Shown here piece after piece: positions 32,652-37,760 of a stretch of 37,760 bases of DNA; the first letter of the stretch is position 1, and each line of letters opens with the position of its first letter. Origin of the DNA: an uncultured Acidobacteriota bacterium (GTDB lineage: Bacteria; Acidobacteriota; Terriglobia; Bryobacterales; Bryobacteraceae); contig CADECY010000093.1 in NCBI GenBank assembly GCA_902825945.1, positions 1 through 37,760 of the forward strand. The letters are read 5' to 3'. The position numbers and the translations under genes were made by a program. The notes beneath the pieces were generated by a model. It ran no database searches and was not told the origin of the DNA. It was given only the letters and a program-made list of their open reading frames with translations.

Positions 32652-33883
32652 TGTCAGATCGCATCCGAATCCTCAGCCTCTCCACCGTTTTCCCCAATCC
32701 CACCGAGCCCGGATGCGGAATCTTCGTCTCCCGCAGGCTCGAGGCGCTCGCCTCGCTGCCCGATGGACCCGAAATCAAAGTGCTCGCGCCCATTCAAGTG
32801 ATGGACTACGGCAATCGGCGCCACCGCTTCTGGCGCGCGCGGGGAGTGGTGCGGCGGAGGCAGCAAGGTCCGCTCGATGTGCGGCATCCGCGGTGGTGGT
32901 ATCCGCCGACGTCGAGCATCCTGAATCCGGCGTTTCTGTTCGCGCGGCTGCTTCCGGCGTGCTTGCGGCTGTGGTGGTCCGGCTGGCGGTTCGATGTGAT
33001 TGATGCGCATTTCGGACATCCCGAGGGTGTTGTTGCGGCGCTGCTCGGGATGTTGTTCCGGCGCCCGTTCCTGATCACGATGCGGGGCAACGAGCGCGAT
33101 TTCGCGCGGATCGGGATTTTGCGAACCTGGCAGCAATGGGCCTTCGGCCGGGCCGGCCGGATGATCGCCGTCGCCGAGCCGTTGCGAAAGTTCGCGATTG
33201 GGCTCGGTGTCCCCGAGTCGAATGCGGTGACGATTCCCAATGGCGTGGACTCGACGGTGTTCCGCCCGCTCGACCGGTCCGCGTGCCGGGCCAGGCTCGG
33301 GATTGCGCCGGAGGCGAAGGTTCTGCTTTCGGTGGGATATCTGGTCGAGCCCAAGGGCCATCACGACATCGTGCGGGCGCTTTCGCGATTGCGTGCGGCC
33401 GGACGCGGAGCGCCGGTCGAGCTGGTGATCGCGGGGGGAGCGGGCAGGGAAGGGGACTTCGAGCCGGAGATCCGGCGGATCATCGCCGAGACCGGCATGG
33501 CGGACCGGACGCGGATGACCGGCGCGGTAAGTCCGGATGAGTTAGTGGAGTGGATGAATGCCACTGACTTATTCTGTCTCGCCAGTTACTCGGAGGGCTG
33601 GCCGAATGTGGTGCTCGAGGCGCTGGCGTGCGGCACTCCGGTGATCGCGGCGAATGTCGGCGGAGTCCCGGAGATGATCACCGCGCCCGATTACGGAATC
33701 ATCGTTCCGCCGCGCGATGCCGGGGCGCTCGAGCAGGCTATCGAGCAGGCATTCGGGCGCCAGTGGAACCGTGCCAAGGTGGCCGAATGGGGCCGATCGC
33801 GGGGCTGGGGGCAGGTGGCGCGCGAGGTGTGGGCTCAGGTCCGGGCGGTGGTCACACCGCCGAGTGGACCTGCGCGAGCGTAG
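32651..33883 (+). CDS. Glycosyltransferase, GT4 family
   Basis: The 410-residue protein begins RIRILSLSTVFPNPTEPGCG, with the acceptor-side FVSRRLEAL helix. The C-terminal domain has SVGYLVEPKGHHDIVRAL (donor phosphate contacts) and the E-x7-E motif in SEGWPNVVLEALACGTPV. These define a retaining GT4 enzyme; the form is common in PEP-CTERM/exosortase loci. The start codon lies at the end of an inverted repeat and no good ribosome binding site precedes it, so initiation may be regulated. Its last 32 bases overlap the end of the opposing deacetylase gene. Confidence 0.88.
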   Translation: MSDRIRILSLSTVFPNPTEPGCGIFVSRRLEALASLPDGPEIKVLAPIQVMDYGNRRHRFWRARGVVRRRQQGPLDVRHPRWWYPPTSSILNPAFLFARLLPACLRLWWSGWRFDVIDAHFGHPEGVVAALLGMLFRRPFLITMRGNERDFARIGILRTWQQWAFGRAGRMIAVAEPLRKFAIGLGVPESNAVTIPNGVDSTVFRPLDRSACRARLGIAPEAKVLLSVGYLVEPKGHHDIVRALSRLRAAGRGAPVELVIAGGAGREGDFEPEIRRIIAETGMADRTRMTGAVSPDELVEWMNATDLFCLASYSEGWPNVVLEALACGTPVIAANVGGVPEMITAPDYGIIVPPRDAGALEQAIEQAFGRQWNRAKVAEWGRSRGWGQVAREVWAQVRAVVTPPSGPARA

Positions 33884-34691
33884 AGAACTCGAACTCACCG
33901 AGCAGCCGCTCGAGCTTCCTCTCCATCGACCCGAGGCCCAGATAGGTCCGCAGCCGCGCGATCGCGCCCGAAGCCAGCCGAGGCTGGTGCGGATCGATTT
34001 CCCACGGGTGGAAATAGATGCAGGCGGGCATCTGGTCCCGATGGTTCAACCGCCGGATTCCCGCTGCCGTGTAGGCATACGGCAGCAGCCGCAGGTAGCC
34101 GCCGCCGCCGACGGGCGTGGTCCGCGACTCCGACAGTTTCACCGCCGCGACCGGGACTTCGATGATCGGGCCGGACGGCGTCGTGATCGCGTGCGCGTTG
34201 CGCGGATATCCGGGGATGCCGTAGCGGTCGTGGACGATCGGATAGATGCTCGAATCGTGAGTGAAGCCGCACTCGACCAGGATCTCGAGGGCCCACATCG
34301 AGCGCTTGGTGATCGAATAGCTCGGAGCCCGATAGGCGCGCGGGGCGATGCCGCAAGCGTTCGAGATGGCGTCGGCCGCCTGGCGCGTGTCCTCGCGGAA
34401 CTGTTGCGGGGAGAGGTCGTAGACGAGCTGGTGCAGGAAGCTGTGACAGGCGATCTCGTGACCCGCGGCGGCGATCTCGCGGACCAAGCCCGGGTATCGC
34501 GAGGCCACCCAGCCGAGGATGAAGAAGGTGCCGTGGGTGCGGGTCCGCGCCATGAGGTCGAGACAGCGGCGCGTGGCGTCCTCGACGCGGGAGGGGAGTG
34601 TGTCCCAATCGGAGGGCGAGACGCCGCTCGAGCCCTGGACCTCGCTCGGGTGGAAATAATCCTCGACATCGACACTGATGATGTTCTTCAT
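33852..34691 (-). CDS. Polysaccharide deacetylase, PEP-CTERM-locus subfamily
   Basis: The 279-residue NodB-type protein starts at ATG 34691 (MKNIISVDVEDYFH). The SVDVEDYF motif replaces the classical TFDDG and holds the metal/catalytic acids (Asp8, Asp11). His83 and His87 in CHSFLH bind the metal. YRAPSYSI (Arg121) and FHPWE (His228) complete the site. SPSDWDTLPSRVEDAT and WVASRYPGLVREIAAAGHEI match the subfamily tied to exosortase loci. It removes N- or O-acetyl groups from polysaccharide. There is no signal peptide, so it probably acts in the cytoplasm or is exported otherwise. It overlaps a small ORF upstream as ATGA. Confidence 0.9.
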   Translation of the reverse strand: MKNIISVDVEDYFHPSEVQGSSGVSPSDWDTLPSRVEDATRRCLDLMARTRTHGTFFILGWVASRYPGLVREIAAAGHEIACHSFLHQLVYDLSPQQFREDTRQAADAISNACGIAPRAYRAPSYSITKRSMWALEILVECGFTHDSSIYPIVHDRYGIPGYPRNAHAITTPSGPIIEVPVAAVKLSESRTTPVGGGGYLRLLPYAYTAAGIRRLNHRDQMPACIYFHPWEIDPHQPRLASGAIARLRTYLGLGSMERKLERLLGEFEFSTLAQVHSAV

Positions 34692-34816
34692 TTCGAGGCT
34701 TTTCGGGTGGGCCGGATGAGCCCGAGCAGGAATACGGCCGACTCGAAGGTCAACGAGAAGACCCATAAGGTCAACGTGTCCAGCAGGTTACGGGCCGAGG
34801 GCATGCCTGATTCCAT
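34688..34816 (-). CDS. Possible 42-aa membrane microprotein upstream of deacetylase
   Basis: The minus strand from ATG 34816 encodes MESGMPSARNLLDTLTLW and then VFSLTFESAVFLLGLIRPTRK, one hydrophobic helix with a basic end. Its stop overlaps the deacetylase start as ATGA, so translation of the deacetylase could depend on it, as its own ribosome binding site is weak. A second ATG at 34804 is possible. TATAAT overlaps the first ATG, so transcription may begin just downstream, which would favour the shorter form. Not recognised as a known family. Confidence 0.4.
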   Translation of the reverse strand: MESGMPSARNLLDTLTLWVFSLTFESAVFLLGLIRPTRKASK

Positions 34817-35096
34817 TATAAGTGCCGGCAAGCCTCCCCGGCGAGATTACTTCGAGATCGTGCGGATGCCGTTGATCAGCGATCCGATATTGATCCGGTT
34901 GCGGGTCGAAACCGGCTTTGACACTTCGCGCCAAGGAGAGGCGAGAGGGATCAGATGGGTGAAGCTCCAAAAATATTCCGAACAATTTGATCCCTCCCGA
35001 TTCCCTTTCACGCATACAGTGGTGACGCAGAAAAGATCGGACGGGAAAACAAACAACAGCGACAATCACCAGTCCGGCAGCCAATCGAATTCATGA
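34803..35096 (+). CDS. Orphan ORF ending at a strong terminator
   Basis: The plus strand from ATG 34803 encodes 97 residues: GKPPRRDYFEIVRMPLISD, then RLRVETGFDTSRQGEARG, ending in a polar Asn/Ser/Gln tail (SDNHQSGSQSNS). The first half uses G/C-ending codons as neighbouring genes do; the tail is AT-rich. Its stop codon is the first base of a strong rightward terminator, which supports a real transcription unit. The start is uncertain: GAGG is four bases from this ATG, and GTG 34860 or ATG 34866 are alternatives. The 5' end overlaps the microprotein ORF on the other strand. No family recognised. Confidence 0.35.
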   Translation: MPDSIISAGKPPRRDYFEIVRMPLISDPILIRLRVETGFDTSRQGEARGIRWVKLQKYSEQFDPSRFPFTHTVVTQKRSDGKTNNSDNHQSGSQSNS

Positions 35097-35145
35097 CCCC
35101 GTAGGGCCTGCCAAGAGGAAGAGGGAGGCAGGTCCTCGGGGTTTT
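35096..35145 (+). terminator. Rho-independent terminator (rightward)
   Basis: ACCCCGTAGGGCCTGCC (35096-35112) pairs with GGCAGGTCCTCGGGGT (35127-35142) in a 16-bp stem with one bulged T, one G-T pair and a 14-base purine loop, followed by TTTT. The other strand has no T-run, so it acts on rightward transcripts. The only candidate gene ending here is the small ORF at 34803-35096. Confidence 0.8.
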
Positions 35146-35296
35146 CGATTCCACCAGCAGTTCTGGCCTCCTATTGGATAATGAGAGGATCACGCGAAGC
35201 CTCCAGATCCTGCTTCGACTCGCCCGCCGATCCTTCGCTCCGGATCGCGAGGCCGGGTGTGGTCGCGCGCGGCGATCGGCAACCACCCGGTAGGCC
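35146..35296 (+). promoter_or_regulatory. Leader region of second Wzy-like gene
   Basis: This 151-base gap between the terminator and the ATG at 35297 should hold the promoter of the polymerase gene, since the terminator isolates it from upstream transcription. GGATAAT at 35175-35181 could be a -10 element, without a convincing -35. No inverted repeat or riboswitch was recognised. Confidence 0.25.
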
Positions 35297-36664
35297 ATGC
35301 TCACCGTACTCAATGCCGCCGTCGTCGGATTCCAGATCCTGTTCTGGCTACTGCTGTTCAGCCAACCGGCCCGCTACATCCAGCTCCTGTTCATCTTCGC
35401 CCCCTGGCTCGGACTCCATGCCGTTTGGGGCGCCGAATGGGATTTCTTCAAAGCCGGACTCGTGCTCAGTCCGCTGCTGTGGCTCCGCGGCGCCAGCCTC
35501 TCGGTTGCGGGCCGCCTCCGATTTCCGCTCGCCGGCCTGGCATTGATCGCGGTGGCTCTACTCGGCTGGCAGCTCGTTACCAAGGAAGTCCAGCAGTACG
35601 ACATCCTGCGCACCGTCGATGTCGATAGCCGCCTGGTCATCGCGACCACGCTCTTCCTGCTGCGGCTCTCGCTCCCGATCCTGATCGCGGCCTACCTCAC
35701 CCGCCCGGGCGCTCCGGCATCCTGCATCAATGGATACGTGAATTCCGTGCTCGTCCTCGCCATCTACGGCCTGATCCAGGAGGCGGCGTTCCTGCTGGCC
35801 GGCACTCCGCTGACCTACGTCATGCGGCAAGGCGTGTTCGTCGAATCGAGCGAATTCTCGACCGTCAACACCTTCGGAACCACGCTGCTCCGCGTCCATT
35901 CGTTCAGCAAAGAGCCCAAGGATCTCGCACTGTTCTGCCTTCCCGCGATCGGCTGGCTGTGGTCGCAACTGGGCGCGCACCGCGTGGCCCTGGTGAAACT
36001 CGTGGTGATTCTCGCGGCCGCGATTCTGACGTTTTCGTCTTCGTTCGTGCTCGTGCTGCCGCTGGTGATCCTCGCGGTCGAGATCCTGCGCAAGCACAGC
36101 ATGCGGCAGCGGATCTCCACCTATCTGTTCGCCGCTCTGGTGGCCGGCGCCTTCATTCCTGTCTACCTGAGCGTGAGCCAGGTGCGTGTGCAGGAACGCT
36201 TCAACCGTGCCGAGGACCTTCTCCAGGTGAGCCGCGAACGGCCGCTCTATCAGTTTCTCGTCGATCAGTTCCCGCGCTCGCTCGCCGGATATGGCGTCGG
36301 AACGCAGACCAGCTATCTGGCAAGCTACATGAGCCGCGAACACTGGTCGCGGAGCCTCGAGAGCCGCGAAGTGGTCGGAGTCGACTCGTTCCTGCTCACC
36401 ATCTTGTCCGACCTCGGAGTGGAAGGGATCCTGTTGGTCAGCGCGGCGCTCTGGACGGTCGTGCGCAACGGCGCAATCTCACTGCCCACCCGCGCGGCGC
36501 TCGTTTCGGTGGCGCTGGCGGGAATTCCGCTCAACTGCGACTTGCGCTCGGGCGTGCTGTGGCTATTTCTGGGCGCGGCGGCTGCGGAGGCGCGGATCGC
36601 GCGCGGCGCGCGGGTGGAGATGGTGCCGGTCCGGATTCCGGGGCGAATCGCCGTTGCGCGATGA
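35297..36664 (+). CDS. Wzy-like O-antigen/exopolysaccharide polymerase, copy 2
   Basis: The 455-residue membrane protein is a close paralogue of the one at 5801-7198, with matching blocks all along: AEWDFFKAGLV, EVQQYDILRTVDVDSRL, VHSFSKEPKDLALFC, SVSQVRVQERFNRAEDLLQV, GYGVGTQTSY and GIPLNCDLRSGVLWLFLG. About 10 to 12 membrane helices flank the periplasmic EP-containing loop. It should polymerise repeat units at the periplasmic face. Unlike copy 1 it stands alone as a transcription unit and lacks the charged C-terminal extension. The start ATG 35297 lacks a strong ribosome binding site. Whether the copies use different substrates cannot be told. Confidence 0.78.
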   Translation: MLTVLNAAVVGFQILFWLLLFSQPARYIQLLFIFAPWLGLHAVWGAEWDFFKAGLVLSPLLWLRGASLSVAGRLRFPLAGLALIAVALLGWQLVTKEVQQYDILRTVDVDSRLVIATTLFLLRLSLPILIAAYLTRPGAPASCINGYVNSVLVLAIYGLIQEAAFLLAGTPLTYVMRQGVFVESSEFSTVNTFGTTLLRVHSFSKEPKDLALFCLPAIGWLWSQLGAHRVALVKLVVILAAAILTFSSSFVLVLPLVILAVEILRKHSMRQRISTYLFAALVAGAFIPVYLSVSQVRVQERFNRAEDLLQVSRERPLYQFLVDQFPRSLAGYGVGTQTSYLASYMSREHWSRSLESREVVGVDSFLLTILSDLGVEGILLVSAALWTVVRNGAISLPTRAALVSVALAGIPLNCDLRSGVLWLFLGAAAAEARIARGARVEMVPVRIPGRIAVAR

Positions 36665-36685
36665 GCGCCGAAGCATGGCAACGGC

Positions 36686-37756
36686 TTATTTCGCTCCCAC
36701 GGCCAACGCCTCTTCGACACCCGCCTTCGTCATCTCCCGAACAGCGGACGACACACCCGGTCCAAAGCGCGCGGCGGCCTCGATCTGGTCCCAGTTGTCG
36801 TGGAACCAGCGGATCGTGTTCTCGAGTCCGGCTTCGAACGGAGTGTTCGGCGAATAGCCGATCAGCGACTTCGCCTTGTCGACCGAGGCGAGCAGGCGTG
36901 ACTTGGTATCCCACTTCCGCTTCTCGGCCCAGCGGATGCCCGCCGGGTTGTTCACCATGCGGTTGATCATCATGGCGAGGTCGACGATGCGGGTTTCGAC
37001 TCCCGAGGCGAGGTTGAACTCTTCGCCGATGGCTTCCGGCATCGAGCCGGCCCGCAAGAGCCCGTCGACGATGTCACCGACGTAGGTGAAGTCGCGGGTC
37101 GCTTCGCCGTCGCCGGTGATCGGCAGTGGTTGTCCACGCATCGCCCAGTAGATGAAGTTCGGGATCACGTTGCGGTACTGGCCGGGGATTTCGCCCGGTC
37201 CGTAGGAGTTGAAGAATCGGGCCTTCACCACTTTCAGTCCGTAGTGGTGCCAGAAGAAGTTGCCGTAGAGTTCGCCTAGCATCTTGGTGATCTGGTAGGG
37301 CGTGGTGAGATGCAGGCTCATGAACTCTTCGCGCAGCGGAAGCGGTGCCCCGCTGCCGTAGATCGAGCAGCCCGACGAGGCGTAAACGAAGCGCTCGACT
37401 CCGGTGAAAACCGAGTACTCGAGCAGGCGCAACGTGCCCATGCCGTTCACCATCAGGTCGCGCTCGGGATGGTCGAGACTGTTCTGGTTGGCGAAGAAGG
37501 CGGCGAGATGGTAGACGATCGAGGGCTTGTCGAAGAAGACACGCTTCATCTTGACTTCGTCGAGGATGTCACCTTCGACGAAGAGCACGTTCGGCTGATC
37601 GGGAACGTTCCAGCGTTCGGCGCTCGACAGGTCGTCGAACACAATCACCCTGGCGCCGGCGTTGGCAAGCGCGCGCGTCAGGTTGCTGCCGATGGCTCCG
37701 GCGCCGCCCGTGACAAGGACGGTTTTTCCGCTGTAGTGGGAGCTGTAGTCGATCAT
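36686..37756 (-). CDS. NAD-dependent sugar-nucleotide epimerase/dehydratase
   Basis: The 356-residue extended SDR protein has VLVTGGAGAIGSNL (NAD-binding Gly motif), SSGCSIYG before the active site, and YQITK (Tyr-x3-Lys). The core resembles dTDP-glucose dehydratase and UDP-glucose epimerase relatives in polysaccharide loci; the product is not determinable. It ends 21 bases past the polymerase gene in converging orientation. ATG 37756 is five bases from the window edge, so an upstream start cannot be excluded. The C-terminal 25 residues (SSAVREMTKAGVEEALAV) extend beyond the usual fold. Confidence 0.88.
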   Translation of the reverse strand: MIDYSSHYSGKTVLVTGGAGAIGSNLTRALANAGARVIVFDDLSSAERWNVPDQPNVLFVEGDILDEVKMKRVFFDKPSIVYHLAAFFANQNSLDHPERDLMVNGMGTLRLLEYSVFTGVERFVYASSGCSIYGSGAPLPLREEFMSLHLTTPYQITKMLGELYGNFFWHHYGLKVVKARFFNSYGPGEIPGQYRNVIPNFIYWAMRGQPLPITGDGEATRDFTYVGDIVDGLLRAGSMPEAIGEEFNLASGVETRIVDLAMMINRMVNNPAGIRWAEKRKWDTKSRLLASVDKAKSLIGYSPNTPFEAGLENTIRWFHDNWDQIEAAARFGPGVSSAVREMTKAGVEEALAVGAK

Positions 37757-37760
37757 ATGG

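Noticed and set aside
33717..34802. Long plus-strand frame leading into the orphan ORF
   Set aside because: It runs antisense through the deacetylase gene with Arg/Asp-rich shadow composition; only the part after 34803 looks coding.
34788..35084. Minus-strand ORF of 98 codons with a hydrophobic start
   Set aside because: TTG start, no ribosome binding site, Arg/His/Pro-rich later part, and it runs opposite the better supported plus-strand ORF and terminator.

Overview
The window looks like chromosomal DNA from a GC-rich, Gram-negative bacterium, most likely an Acidobacteriota of the Solibacter/Bryobacter type. That placement is an inference from style: an exosortase A (XrtA) toolkit, secreted proteins built from tail-fibre-like modules, a BACON-domain remnant, a Tad-type locus and a FliD/FliW/CsrA set. 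No rRNA, tRNA, CRISPR array, transposase or insertion sequence was seen.

Layout. (1) 1-926, minus: 5' part of a UDP-glucuronate 4-epimerase-type gene cut by the window edge. (2) 1202-7198, plus: a tight five-gene surface-polysaccharide operon (flippase, methyltransferase, two glycosyltransferases, Wzy-like polymerase) joined by ATGA overlaps. (3) 7199-7998: a gene graveyard with a frameshifted CPBP-protease tail and a BACON-domain remnant, closed by a strong hairpin. (4) 14074-7999, minus: three secreted proteins in one operon, two built from phage-tail-fibre-like modules and one of 1182 residues. (5) 23403-14358, minus: XrtA-type amidotransferase, flippase, a 961-aa lipoprotein paralogous to the 1182-aa protein, a glycosyltransferase and an O-ligase/polymerase. 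(6) 23455-25621: a RepA-like replication initiator gene, minus, behind a 0.5-kb non-coding region carrying 11 copies of an 18-bp iteron-like element; a SEC-C/TPR gene diverges from it. (7) 26744-28422, plus: fliD and a small FliT-like partner. (8) 28664-30742, plus: three TadG/TadE-like pseudopilin-type genes. (9) 31485-30821, minus: fliW and csrA, overlapping. (10) 32514-31654, minus: exosortase; then a glycosyltransferase (plus) whose end overlaps a PEP-CTERM-locus-type polysaccharide deacetylase (minus). (11) 34803-35145: an orphan small ORF ending at a strong terminator. (12) 35297-36664, plus: a second copy of the Wzy-like polymerase; then 36686-37756, minus: a second sugar-nucleotide epimerase.

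How it fits together. Most genes serve assembly, export, polymerisation and modification of an exopolysaccharide made through a Wzx/Wzy-like route and tied to an exosortase system. Two very large paralogous exported proteins of unknown function, whose N-termini resemble the YetA/PcRGLX-type rhamnogalacturonan-lyase fold, sit inside this locus and are the best candidates for undescribed biology; one is co-transcribed with secreted tail-fibre-like proteins. The exosortase genes are interrupted by the replication-initiator/iteron module and by the flagellar and Tad genes, which suggests insertion or rearrangement. No PEP-CTERM substrate and no EpsI is visible in the window. All family names come from reading the sequence, not from database searches.
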